DNA from: Dreissena polymorpha
Lineage: Eukaryota; Mollusca; Bivalvia; Myida; Dreissenidae
Length of the DNA stretch: 64,000 nucleotides
NCBI RefSeq assembly: GCF_020536995.1
Contig: NC_068355.1
Location: forward strand, 120,054,430 to 120,118,429
Reading direction: 5' to 3'
Shown here: positions 12,701-22,664 of the stretch, one piece after another
Layout: each line of letters begins with the position of its first letter
Numbering within the stretch: the first letter of the stretch is position 1
The notes under the pieces: model-generated
Told to the model about the DNA's origin: nothing
The model's database searches: none
Seen by the model: the letters and a program-made list of their open reading frames with translations, nothing else
Made by a program: the position numbers and the translations under genes

Positions 12701-15700
12701 GAAAATGGTTACGTTTGCTTGAAAAACATGGCTGCCAAGGGGCGGGGCATTTTCTCTTATATGGCTATAGTAAAATCTTGTTAACACTCTAGAGGCCACA
12801 TTTATAGTTCAATCTTCATGAAACTTGGTCAGAAGATTCATCCCAATAATATCTTGGACGAAACCCTTTGGATGAAAAACATGGCCGCCAGGGGGCGGGG
12901 CATTTTTCCTTATATGGCTATAGTAAAACCTTGTTAACACTCTCGAGGCCACATTTATTGTCCAATCTTTATGAAATATGGTCAGAAGATTTGTCTTATT
13001 GATATCATTGATGAGTTCGAAAATGGTTACGTTTGCTTGAAAACGTGTCTGCCAAGGGGAGGGGCATTTTTCCTTATATGGCTATAGTAAAATCTTGTTA
13101 ACACTCTAGAGGCCACATTTATAGTCCGATCTTCATGAAACTTGGTAAAATGATTCATCCCAATAATATCTTGGACTAGTTCAAAAATGATGCCGGTTGG
13201 TTGAAAAACATGGCCATCTTGGGGGCGGGGCATTTTTCCTTATATGGCTATAGTAAAACTTTGTTAACATTAGAGGTCACATTTATTTTTCGATCTTCAT
13301 GAAACTTGGTCAGAAGATTTGTCCCAATGATATCTTGGATGAGTTCAAAAATGGTTTTGGTTGCTTTAAAAACATGGCCACCAGGGGCGGGGCATTTTTC
13401 CTTATATGGTTATAATGGCTTTAGTAAAACCTTGTTAACACTCTAGAGGCCACATTTATTTCCAATCTTCATGAAATTTGGTCAGAAGATTGGTCTTAAT
13501 GATATCTTGTTATCTCAGGTGAGTGACTTTGGGCCTTTCAGGCCCTCTTGTTTAACATTAATGCTGTGTTGGTTCTCAGTCATGCATAATGGAGAGACAT
13601 TTGTTATACCAGTATCAACAAAAACTAGTAAAATATGATTAGAAGGAGGATTCCGCAATGTGCAAGTAAAATGTTAATTTGAGATTGTAATATATTTGCA
13701 ATACCCTATACCAACTGTCAACAATGTTGGTTGCATAAATAAAAGTGTTGAAATAAATTATTGCAAAATGAACATCCTCAACAATTACAAATATTTCATG
13801 AATATGAACTTTATGCAATATAATGCAGGGCTTAACACTAAGGTACGTCCGAACGACATTCACTGCCTGTACCTAGGTTCGGGCTAGCCAATGTTCCAGG
13901 AACATGCCCGACCGGTCGTGTGTATTCTGGGCTGGTTTATGTGTTCTAATAAACTGCATTTCAAATAAGCTTTTCAATGATGCAGAAATCTTAATTCAGT
14001 ATGATCAGATGACAATTAAAATCCCATAGTAAAGTCGGAGACAACAAACAGATCGTATCTCGAAATAGATTTGGAACCCCCTGATTGCAATCAAAAAGAG
14101 GCCGACAATTCAGAAAATCCCCGGCTGTTGTCCTGGTAAAACACGTCAGTACCTATTTTAAAACGGAATTCCGCTAGATACGGTTTTTGATTGGATACTC
14201 GAAGTGATTTTTTTCGATAAAAATACATTTTAAACTAAAAGCCGGGTTTGCCCAGGATTTTCCGGGATCGTTGAAGGTATAAAACTCGACATTAACACTA
14301 AAGTTACAATAAAATTATTAGTACTTTATCCATTTTAAATAACTTTTATTTGTTTAATCGATTAGTTAAGTGTTTTGACAATCTTTTGTTACGCAATTCA
14401 ATTTGCAAAACTAATGTTAATGGTTGATCACCTGCACAATTGTTACGACTACCGTAACACGTTATTTTGCGACACCTTAGATTCACTTACCATTTGTTGA
14501 CAGACGGCAGGGTTAGGGTTAGGGTAGTAGATGAATATTGAATTCATTGGGCTAGCATTAGTAAGGCAAGCTAATAAGAATGATTGAATCATAATTGCGC
14601 ATCTCCACGCACAAGAAAATACATGTTGAATGATAAATATAAAGGTTTTGATAATACTTGGGTCAGGCACATGAAAGATTGGTCCGGGCTAGTAGGTTCT
14701 GCATTTACTAGCCCGAACGGGCTAGTTGGAAAAAAAAGTTAGTGTTAAGCCCTGTAATGGTATGAAATATATTTAATTACACAGAAAATTTTGTCAATAT
14801 GATCTTAATTGAGACAGTAGAGCCCCTGAAGGTGCTTATCTTTTGGTTAAACTTATGGAAATGATTCAAAAATAATAACTTCATTTATGACTTGAAAAAT
14901 GTCAACAATTCTGTAAAAATTTAAAGGATTGTGTGTGAAGTCCAGATTTTTAGCGAGGCTGTTTTCGGAGAAAACCCGAGGTATTGTCATAGCCTGCTCG
15001 TCGTCCGGAGTCGTGCCTCAACCTTTACATTGGCTCTAAAATCAAGTGCTTCCACCTACAACTTTGAAACTTCATATGTAGACCATTTTGGGTCACTAGG
15101 TCAAAGGTCAAGGTCACTGTAACCAGAAAAAAAAAATCCGACAAGCTTTCACAGCCGAGCGTGGCACCCGTTATGCGGTGCTCTTGTTACAAGTTCTATT
15201 TCAATCATTTTTATCCAAATATTCTGTTCAACTTCAGTCTGCCCTTCACGTTCATTTCTCAACCAACCAGGATGACTTCATGCACAGCACGGCACCTGGT
15301 AACACCCACCCCCTTGACTCTAACCTCACCTGTGATGTTTTAAGGTATGTATGTGCAGGGTTTTGTTGTCATATTTTTGTGTTTGGAAAAATCATGCATT
15401 AAAACCAAATCAAGTTAGCTGTTGCTTTAAATATTGCAGTTTCAACATTTAAATATGTATTGAAATTTATTGTATTTAATAATTTATGATTTAGGCAAAA
15501 TAATAACAGTTTATAGGAAGACAGGCTTTTAGATTTGATGTTTTACTTTTGTACTATTGTATTTCTGAAGAGGACCCGACCAAAAAATGTTTTTGTTGTT
15601 TAAATCTTCTATTGGGCATTTTTAGGTCCCATTTGAGAAAATAAATACATATTGCCTTTGGGAATGGGTCCCCCTATCGGCCCCAAATATAAACGAAAAA

Positions 15701-15952
15701 ATATCAAAACTTAAAATAGAATTAACTCAGTATAAACATTTCAATATTATTTTCAGCATCATACAGTAAACAGGAAGTCAGAAGTAAGTGTTGATTAATG
15801 GCACTGTTTGTTGTTGCAGGTTTGTTCTGGAGAAGTACAACGCCTTGTCATGGCTCTCATTTGACTCCGTACGCAATGAACGCCAGTCCTGCCTGCCTCT
15901 TCACTTCTCAGTCCTCATACAGCTCTACCATGCGATTAATGCTTACATCTGA
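255..15952 (+). CDS. MED13: Mediator complex subunit 13, C-terminal half (11 exons, 5' end outside window)
   Basis: MED13 is the large nuclear subunit that links the CDK8 kinase module (CDK8, cyclin C, MED12) to core Mediator. Exons with GT..AG borders and matching phases: 255-352, 3455-3764, 4251-4388, 6287-6492, 6734-6919, 8507-8736, 9480-9622, 10000-10514, 11099-11266, 15238-15344, 15820-15952 (stop TGA). Together they encode about 743 residues. Family strings in order: [112 protein letters not shown] and the end [12 protein letters not shown]...INAYI. They follow the vertebrate MED13/MED13L C-terminal (PIWI-like) region almost to the last residue. The acidic loop in the 515-nt exon ([19 protein letters not shown]) matches the divergent linker of the family. 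Introns are loaded with mobile DNA; the 3.97-kb intron before the penultimate exon is mostly repeats. MED13 and MED13L split in vertebrates, so the single symbol MED13 is used here. Confidence 0.95.
624..702. repeat. GTCT tetranucleotide microsatellite
   Basis: About 20 near-perfect copies of CTGT/GTCT in the first MED13 intron. Confidence 0.95.
740..940. repeat. ~38-bp minisatellite beside the microsatellite
   Basis: About five degenerate copies of a unit containing CAGCTGTCTTTTCCCCTCC followed by ACATTAAGAGAATTC. It lies in the same MED13 intron. The repeated reading frames it creates on both strands have no coding signature. Confidence 0.85.
1010..3301. mobile_element. Non-autonomous DNA transposon with long internal palindrome (PIF/Harbinger-like ends)
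   Basis: Terminal inverted repeats of about 40 bp start GGCCATCCTTAAAAA at both ends and share TTTGGCATAACCCGACC. Both ends are flanked by TAA (1007-1009, 3302-3304), the 3-bp TWA-type duplication known for PIF/Harbinger. The right half is a second, long imperfect palindrome: 2279-2600 pairs with 2848-3060, and 2691-2712 with 2757-2780, centred near 2735. No transposase frame is visible. A hAT-like element is nested at 1185-1876. The superfamily is inferred from ends and target site only. Confidence 0.75.
1185..1876. mobile_element. Nested hAT-like non-autonomous element, 6-bp target duplication
   Basis: Ends are CAGGGGTGTCAATT and its inverted mate AATTGGCACCCCTG, with CATTTA directly repeated on both sides (1179-1184, 1877-1882). 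It is 692 bp long and sits inside the 1010-3301 element, so it is the younger of the two. A Cys-rich frame on the - strand (1206-1457) shows no recognisable domain. Confidence 0.75.
4573..5942. mobile_element. hAT-like non-autonomous element, 1370 bp, 8-bp target duplication
   Basis: Ends are CAGGGATCATATTTT and the inverted copy AAAATATGATCCCTG. The flanking octamers ATGTAAAT (4565-4572) and GTGTAAAT (5943-5950) match at 7 of 8 positions, the normal hAT duplication length. Subterminal GACCGATT is repeated near both ends. An internal inverted pair lies at about 5072-5090 and 5357-5373. No transposase is visible. It lies in the MED13 intron 4389-6286. Confidence 0.8.
6075..6215. repeat. Degenerate ~30-bp tandem repeat in MED13 intron
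   Basis: Four to five diverged copies of a unit with TTTGACATACACTGGCAA and GGTGTTT. They end about 70 bp before the exon at 6287. Confidence 0.7.
6968..7210. mobile_element. MITE family M1, copy 1
   Basis: Inverted ends GTTCTGAGAAAACTGGGC and its complement. Just inside each end is a compact hairpin built on GATTAGCCTGTGC...GCACAGGCTAATC, flanked by AAGTGTCG and CGACACTTT. It is 243 bp long and starts 49 bp after the donor of the MED13 exon 6734-6919. Confidence 0.9.
7572..7722. mobile_element. Short hairpin MITE in MED13 intron
   Basis: About 150 bp beginning AGCCCTTTCCCACTCA. The central inverted repeat is GCAAACAGTATAAACC against GGTTTTATGCTGTTTGC. The sequence has the look of a high-copy bivalve MITE, but only one copy is seen here. 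Confidence 0.6.
8224..8465. mobile_element. MITE family M1, copy 2
   Basis: Same ends and paired hairpins as the copy at 6968, 242 bp. It ends 41 bp before the MED13 exon 8507-8736. One hairpin loop is shorter than in the sister copies. Confidence 0.9.
9210..9462. mobile_element. MITE family M1, copy 3, abutting a MED13 splice acceptor
   Basis: 253 bp with the same hairpins. It ends only 17 bp before the exon starting at 9480, so the element supplies the pyrimidine tract (CCCAGTTTTCTCAG) in front of the true acceptor TATTAATAG. Confidence 0.9.
11625..11976 (+). mobile_element. Tandem-core element, family G (HINE/pearl-like fragment)
   Basis: Head with the small hairpin CCACCGCCATAGGTGG, then a TCCGTCTGTC tract, then two copies of a ~166-bp unit (from about 11700 and 11866) that share ATAGCCCTTTGTATCTTGAA. 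The tail is not recognisable. It lies in the MED13 intron 11267-15237. Confidence 0.65.
12123..12454 (+). mobile_element. Family A element, copy 1 (HINE/pearl-like)
   Basis: The head TAGCTTGGCTGTTTTCGGAG with GAAAACCCGAGGTATTGTC is followed by a core with CACTAGGTCAAAGGTCAAGG and the tail CAGCCGAGCG...CCCGTTATGCGGTGCTC. The head and the CAGCCGAGC near the tail form a short inverted pair. The 14950 and 57406 copies align along their whole length. Confidence 0.8.
12455..12535 (+). mobile_element. Family C tail fragment
   Basis: 81 bp matching the 3' end of the full copies at 16905 and 58543: AGTTCAGTTTGA, a T run, then AAAACCTGGTTTTGTGACAA and TTTTGTCCCTTGTT. It sits between family A and family B elements with no spacer. 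Confidence 0.75.
12536..13553 (+). mobile_element. Family B element, copy 1 (tandem core)
   Basis: The head TAGCTCACCTGAGCAC...GGTGAGCTTTTGTGA pairs with CTCAGGTGAGTGAC near the tail, and the end is GGCCCTCTTGTTT. The core holds about six diverged ~155-bp units with ATGAAACTTGGTCAGAAGAT, GGGGCGGGGCATTTT and TATGGCTATAGTAAAA. It is part of the large MED13 intron. Confidence 0.8.
13826..14754. mobile_element. hAT-like element with 5-bp target duplication
   Basis: Ends CAGGGCTTAACACTAA and TTAGTGTTAAGCCCTG, with TAATG repeated on each side (13821-13825, 14755-14759). It is 929 bp long with no transposase frame. Inverted subterminal GGGCTAG words lie at both ends. It contains a short telomere-like run at 14510-14526. 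Confidence 0.8.
14950..15188 (+). mobile_element. Family A element, copy 2, just before a MED13 exon
   Basis: Same head (GGCTGTTTTCGGAGAAAACC), core and tail (CCCGTTATGCGGTGCTCTTG) as the copy at 12123 but shorter. It ends 49 bp before the exon 15238-15344. Confidence 0.8.
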
Positions 15953-16530
15953 GTTCCAGACCCTTGATGGCCTACAGCTCATTGAATTTTCAGTGAATGC
16001 TTTCATCTGAGAGCAGTTATGGTGCAATGAAAGCTCAAATCTGAGGACGATAATGGTTCACTGAAAGCTTAAATTTCAGGACAGTCACATTTCAATTAAC
16101 ATCTCCAGTGTAAGAATGTTACTGGTAAATGAATGCTTTTATCTGAGGACAGTTCTGTTTCAATGACCCTTTCATCTTAGTGCAGTAACAGTTCAAATAA
16201 TGTTTGCATAAGGGTTTAAGGAAAGCTCATATCTGTGGACAGTTACAATTCAAAATAAGCTTGAATCTGAGCGCATTAACGGTGCCATGTAAGCTTATAT
16301 TTGATGGCAGTTAGGGTTGAATGTTTACTTGCAATTTAGATCAGTCACAATTCAGCTCCATCTGATGGCAGTTACAAGTTGATGAACACTTGTATCTGAG
16401 AGCAGTTGGGGTTTAATGAACGCTTGCATTTGATGGCATTTTCCCATTCAAGAAAAGCTTAAATCTGAGGGCAAATACGGTTTAATTTAGGCTTGCATCT
16501 GAGGGCAGTTAAATTTCAAGGAAAGCTTTG
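15936..16530 (+). repeat. Degenerate ~35-45-bp repeat running from the MED13 stop codon through its 3' UTR
   Basis: About fifteen diverged units share AATGMWYGC-(T/A)-ATCTGAG-RGCAGTTA. The last coding codons and the stop (AATGCTTACATCTGAG, 15937-15952 region) are themselves the first unit. Later ATCTGAG cores lie near 16005, 16038, 16140, 16264, 16357, 16393, 16462 and 16496. Confidence 0.75.
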
Positions 16531-16690
16531 CATAAGTACTCTCCCCATTTCTTATTGCAATGAACACATTCATTGGAAGGGGCAGGGCAGTTTCCATACT
16601 AATTTAACAGATGCTGCTGCAATGAACCTTGTCTTATCATTAATTTTACACATAACAAAGTCTCAATGTTTCTCTTGCTCGTGTTACTTT

Positions 16691-16696
16691 AATAAA
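16691..16696 (+). terminator. Candidate MED13 polyadenylation signal
   Basis: AATAAA about 740 bp after the stop, in an A-rich context. Another AATAAA lies near 22258, so a much longer 3' UTR is possible. Confidence 0.3.
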
Positions 16697-16904
16697 AAAA
16701 ATTACCTCTCAGTGAAGAAATGCTCTTTTTATTGCTCTTGAGGAATTTGTTTATGCTTTCAGTATGTTTACAGTAAACTTAAAAATCTGTTTCATATTTT
16801 ATTACTTTGGCACATGTTCAGTGTATTTTGATAAGGTGGAAAGAATTTGCTTCCACTTGCCTCACCAAAAAATGGTGTTGTAGGGCAGCTTAACTTTTAT
16901 TTTT

Positions 16905-17430
16905 AACCAGGTTTTCCGAAGGAAAAAACTGGTTATTAGATTGGCGAATGCGGGCGGGCGGGCTGGCTGGCTGGCTGGCGGGCGGGCGGAACAAGCTTGT
17001 CCGGGCCATAACTATGTCGTTCATTGTCATATTTTAAAATCATTTGGCACATTTGTTCACCATCATTGGACGGTGTGTCGCGCGAAATAATTACGTCGAT
17101 ATCTCCAAGGTCAAAGTCACACTTTGAGTTCAAAGGTCAAAATTGGCAATAAATGAGCTTGTCTGGGCCATAACTATGTCATTCATTGTGAGATTTTACA
17201 ATTATTTGGCACATTTGTTCACCATCATGGGACGGTGTGTCGCACGAAATAATCACGTCAATATCTCCAATGTCAAGGTCACCACAACTTAAAATAGATT
17301 TATTTTGAAACAAACTTACAAAGGGGGTTAATTTTGTTTGTTCATTTCAAAAGTTCAGTTTGAGTTGTCTCCCTTAATCAGATTTTTTTTACAATGAAAA
17401 CCTGGTTTTGTGACAATTTTGTCCCTTGTT
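16905..17430 (+). mobile_element. Family C element, copy 1 (HINE/pearl-like)
   Basis: The head TAACCAGGTTTTCCGAAGG runs into a GCGGGCGGGCTGGCTGGC microsatellite. Two ~150-bp core units follow, with GGCCATAACTATGTC and CACCATCATTGGACGGTGTG. The tail contains GAAAACCTGGTTTTGTGACA and ends TTTTGTCCCTTGTT. ACCAGGTTTTC and GAAAACCTGGT are the inverted pair. The copy at 58543 aligns end to end. Confidence 0.85.
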
Positions 17431-18509
17431 GATAACTTTTGTTGCGGTACAATGACTTCCTACTATACAAACCATATTATATGGCCTAATTCTTCCAAAT
17501 CTATTCAATATTGTTTCCCATATTTTTAAGCTAATTTATTGATAGCAATAAAAAGTAATCAAAAATACAACCTTAAATATCAAAAGACTAGTTTTGGGTT
17601 TGCAAACAATGGTCAGTCGGTTTAGTGGAACAAACTTTTGAGCTCAGAATTTTAACTTATGAATTTGAATTTTTTTAATTAATTATTAATTTGTTTTAAG
17701 CTGACAAAATTTGTCATCTTTTGTTTGATAGAAAGATGTATGATTAACATAAATAAATACATATTTATTTAATGATCCTCACTTTGCATGTATTTATTTG
17801 TTATCCATGATATAAGTTGAATAGTGACGCTATTTTGCTTTAATTCTATATCACTTTTATGCCATTTCAACTGTCATGAGCCTCTTTTTGGTAAATTATT
17901 TATTTTTATCTATGGTACCAATTGGTACACTTTATGGTGTTTCTGTAATTGAGAATTGTCATGTGCAAATCAGTATTTCATTTTGAAATATAAATGTATA
18001 AAGCATAATTGCCCGACCAATTTTGACAAATAGATGATAATGAAAAACTGACATTTTGCAAAGCAAAGTGTTTTTAAGACATATCAGTATTTGCATTATT
18101 TGTCTCGGATTTTTTTTTCAAATGTTTTTTTTTGTTGCGCAATTTTCAAGTTGATATCATGGGCATTCCAATTTAATAGAGATTTACAACCAATTGGTTA
18201 TAAATATGAATGAACACATTTGAGATATGTAGTTAAATAGTTTAGGTACAGACTGGGCATTCCAAATGCATATTTGATCTGTCTGCTCTTGGATATTTTG
18301 ATAAATCAGGAACAGTCAGACTGGGTTTTTCGTATAATGCATGAAAGTATGTAACCCTATTATTTGTGAAAAGAATCACATGATGTCATATCATGCAAAA
18401 CCAGACTTTTCAAAACCTTGCACACCAGGGCCTTTGGTTTCACGGAAAACATGTTTTATGATAAACCATTAGGATGATGGACATGTTCAGATACTAGTCC
18501 TTGTGTTTT
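17431..18509. other. Unique AT-rich intergenic DNA
   Basis: No coding, RNA or repeat signal seen apart from short AT-rich words. Confidence 0.6.
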
Positions 18510-19227
18510 TAGCTCACCTGGTTGCTCAGGTGAGCTTTTGTGACCGGTCTTTGTCCGTCGTATGTCCGTCCGTCTATTAATATTTGCTGGTAAACACTCT
18601 AGAGGCCACATTTCTTGTCCCATCTTCATAAAACTTGGTCAGAAGCTTTTTCCCAATGAAATCTCGGCCGAGTTCGAAACTGGGTTGTGCTGGGTCAAAA
18701 ACTAGGTCACTAGGTCAAAAAAAGAAAAACCTTGTAAACACTTTAGAAGTCACATTTCATGCCCAATCTTCATGTAACTTTGTCAAAATGTTTGTCTTAA
18801 TGATATCTTGGTTGAGCTCAAAAGTGGTTCCGATCCGTTGAAAAACATGGCTGCTAGTGGGCGGGGCAGTTTTCCTTATTTGGCTATAGAGAAACCTTGT
18901 AAACACTCTAGACACTTTGCCCAATCATCATGAAAGTTGGTCAAAACATTGGTTTTATTGATATCTCGGACGAGTTTTAAAATGGTCTGGATCGGTGAAA
19001 AAATGTGGCCACTAGTGGGCGGGGCATTTTTCTCTATATGTATATATAAAAAACATGTGAACACAGTAGGTCACATTTTTGGCCCAATTTTTATGAAATT
19101 TGCTCAGAACATTTGTTTCCTTGATACGAGAGTTGAGTTCAAAAATGGTTCCGGTCAGTTGAATAACATGGCTGCTGGGAGGGGGGCAGTTTTCTCATTA
19201 TGCGCGCCCCCCCCCCCCCCCCTTCGA

Positions 19228-19341
19228 AGAAGAGGGGGTAAATTGTTTTGCTCTCGGTCTGTCCGTCCACTAGATGGTTTCCGGAGAAGAGGGGGTAAAT
19301 TGTTTTGCTCTCGGTCTGTCCGTCCACTAGATGGTTTCCGG
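19228..19341. repeat. Perfect 57-bp tandem duplication after a poly-C run
   Basis: Two identical 57-bp copies, each starting AGAAGAGGGGGTAAATTG and ending CTAGATGGTTTCCGG. A run of C bases lies at about 19207-19222. Identity suggests a very recent event or an assembly effect. Confidence 0.85.
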
Positions 19342-19393
19342 ATGATAACTCAAGAGCGCTTATGCCAAGGATCATGAAACTTGATAGGTACAT

Positions 19394-20240
19394 CAGAGCT
19401 CCTGATAAGGGTCGTATTTTCGTAATTACGAATTATTTTCAAGTCCGTTACGTATTTATTTTAAAATCTTGTCGTACCATTAAGAATTACAAAATCAAGT
19501 TACGAATATTATTTTTACATCGGTTCGTATCGTTTTTTATTGAGTTCTTTTCGCGTATTAAAGATCTTTGTTTATCGTGTTTGTTTAACAAAGCGCATTT
19601 TTTCCAATAAAAGCGGCGTATACAGTCTATCTGTCAAAAAACAATGGCGGCGCTCAGAAAACGTCCTAAAAAACTGAAAAGCGTCCAAAAACACGCTTTT
19701 AACATATTGTACGCAAAGTGAGCCGAAGTTAAATGTTTAGAAAGACATTATAGAAAAGATCTTATACGATGTTGTATGTTCAGTTGATGACACAGTCGGA
19801 AAAGCTAAACAAAAACGCGACACGACGGGTCCAAACTTTATCACACAAAAAAACATTGAACGAGTGAAAGGTACAAGTCCCGTGGCTAATCGTTGAAAAG
19901 ATTGAAGGGGAGACCCGTTTTAATTGTGAAATGTGTAAAAATTCATCTAAGACATGCAATCTAAGCACAGTTTGGGCATATGAAGGTATTTGAAAAAAAA
20001 ATTGTATAATACTGAAAAGACACTGTTGAACTCGTATAAATAAAGTTGCTAGTATGTTTATTTTGCTTTTTTTTTGCATGAAAATAACCATTATAATTTA
20101 CTTTAGGTCATTTAGAAAAAATTAGAATTATTTTCCAAAACTTAGTAGTAACGTTAAGAATAAAATTTCAGAGTTAAGAATTCTTTTTTTTAAATCTGGT
20201 AGTTATTTAAGAATTTCACAAAACCTTATCTGGTGCTCTG
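19394..20240. mobile_element. hAT-like element inserted in a tandem unit, 6-bp target duplication
   Basis: Ends CAGAGCTCCTGATAAGG and CCTTATCTGGTGCTCTG, with GTACAT repeated at 19388-19393 and 20241-20246. The interrupted host unit reads AGGTACATTGATCATGAC in its neighbours (for example near 20667), which gives the empty site. It is 847 bp with no transposase frame. Confidence 0.8.
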
Positions 20241-21292
20241 GTACATTGATCATGACTCGCAGATGACCCCTATTGATTTTCAGGTCACTAGGTCAAAGGT
20301 CAAGGTCACGATGACCCGAAATAGTAAAATGGTTTCTGGATAATAACTCAAGAACGCTTATGCCTAGGATCATGAAACTTCATAGATACATTGATCATGA
20401 CTCGCAGATGACCCCTATCGATTTTCAGGTCACTAGGTCAAAGGTCACGGTGACCCAAAGCAGTAAAATGGTTTCCGGATGATAACTCAAGAACGCTTAT
20501 GCCTAGGAACATGAAACTTCATAGATACATTGATCATGACTCGCAGATAACCCCTAGTGATTTTCAGGTCACTAGGTCAATGGTCAAGGTCACGATGACC
20601 CGAAATAGTAAAATGGTTTCCGGATGATAACTCAAGAACGCTTAGGCCTAGGATCATGAAACTTCGTAGGTACATTGATCATGACTCGCAGATGACCCTT
20701 ATTGATTTTCAGGTCACTAGGTCAAGGTCATGGTGACCCGAAATAGTAAAATGGTTTCTGGATGATAACTCAAGAACGCTTATGTCTAGGTTCATGAAAC
20801 TTCACAGGTATATTGATCATGACTCGCAGATGACCCCTATTGATTATCAGGCCACTAGGTCAAAGGTCACGGTCACGGTGACCTGAAATAGTAAAATGGT
20901 TTCTGGATGATAACTCAAGAACGCTTATGTCTAGGTTCATGAAACTTCATAGGTATATTGATCATGACTCGCAGATGACCCCTATTGATTATCAGGTCAC
21001 TAGGTCAAAGGTTAAGGTCACAGTGCCAAATAACGTATTCACACAATGGCTGTCAAGGTCACGGTGACTCAACTTAGAAAAATGGTTTCCAGATGATAAC
21101 TCAAGAATGCTTACGCCTAGGATCATGAAACTTCATAGGTACATTGATCATGACTGGCAGATGAAATAATGATGAAACTTCACCAGGATGTTTGTCTGGA
21201 CAATATCTAGGTCAAGTTTGACATTTGGTAAAGATTGAATGAACCGACTCCTCTCAGGTGAGCGAACTAGGACCATCTTGGCCCTCTTGTTT

Positions 21293-22664
21293 GTCATTGC
21301 CAAAATCATTTAAGATGATGTAGTGAGTAATTGGGTAGCTTGAATTAGGCAGTTTAGGCCTATTGTTTTTTAATGTCTTCCTAGATGAATGGATTGCACA
21401 CCTTTTGTCTGGTGATTCTTGTGCCAGTTGGCCTCATTGGTTCATAATTGATGTAAGGCCTGGGTCAGAAAGTTATAAATTATGATATTTCAACTGCCTA
21501 ACTGTGGGTTATCAGTGAATCATGGGGCAGCCTGAGGTGCAAATTGTATTTTTTGTCTCTGCTGACATTTGTCTGCCAAAATTTTAGGTACTTTGTTATT
21601 TATGTTCATAGTCATAATTATTATATATTTATTGACAATGTGAGAATTTGTCTTAATTTGTACATACTGTAAAAAGTGATTGTAGAAAGGTTGTTGAATG
21701 CTATATCAGAGTAGCAAGGATTAGCGATGGGAGAGCTTTTGTATTGTGATACTTTGTCTGATGGACTTCTTAGTAGTGGCCATTTGAAAAGGTTGTTGAC
21801 TTTCGCAACTGATGCATGTATGTTAACATGAGTAGATGTTTTTAAAAAAATATTTCAAGTGCTATTTATGTGAATGTCCTCATTTTTGTATCATAATTTC
21901 TGTTATATTCTTCAGTTCATAACTTTTTTGAATTCTAGTACCAATGCCAACATTTTTGCTACATGCTAACCATTTTTACATGTGTTTTCATTTATAAAAG
22001 CATAGTTTGAAAGCATTATAACATACTGAAGCATAAATGCAAGATATTAGAGATTATATAAGGTAGATGTAATTGTTACTTTTGTGACAGAGCGTCAAAC
22101 TGAATGCATAACAGTTCTATTATAATTGTTAAATAACCATTTAAGTATCGATGCACACAATTGCAGAAAAAGGATCTAAACTTTTGTTTTCTTTCAACAT
22201 TATGTGTTCATTATCATGTTTTTTTGTACGGACAGGGTCATTTGCATTTTTTTTTTCAATAAAGTGTGTTGCCACGAATTCAAGTAAAAATTAAAGTTAT
22301 AAAGTTATCAGATATGTTAATCAAAATGAAGAGGTGTTTCTTGTCCAGTCCAATGTATCCTGGTAGATTTGGCTGGAACAATACTAAATCAAGGAGTTTT
22401 ATCAGGTTGGAAGTTCAACTGGTAAAGAAGACCATATATTTCCCTCACAACTATCTACTAATTATCATGCTACGTTTTTGCAAATTACTAAATTGATAAT
22501 ATTTCATTTGCATCTTTGGTTTTAAATATTTGTTTGATTACTGCAAAGACATTTTTAAAATGCAATGATCGGGCTGGTACCTTGTTAGTTTTGCGATTCT
22601 TTATTATTGCAAGGCTATTTTACTTCATTCATTTATGTACCAATATTCAGTTAAATTATCTTAT
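21293..22664. other. Intergenic DNA without a recognised feature
   Basis: AT-rich and non-repetitive in this window. AATAAA near 22258 may be a distal polyadenylation signal for MED13. Confidence 0.5.

Larger units (their letters stand above)
18510..21292 (+). mobile_element. Family B element, copy 2, large tandem core of two unit types
   Basis: Head TAGCTCACCTGGTTGCTCAG and tail CTCAGGTGAGCGAACTAGGA...GGCCCTCTTGTTT. The first core (18580-19200) has ~155-bp family B units. A poly-C run and a 57-bp duplication follow. The second core (19270-21180) is a ~140-150-bp unit with GGTTTCCGGATGATAACTCA, ATCATGAAACTTCATAGG, GATCATGACTCGCAGATGAC and AGGTCACTAGGTCAAAGGTC, in about eight copies. A hAT-like insertion sits at 19394-20240. 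Confidence 0.8.
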
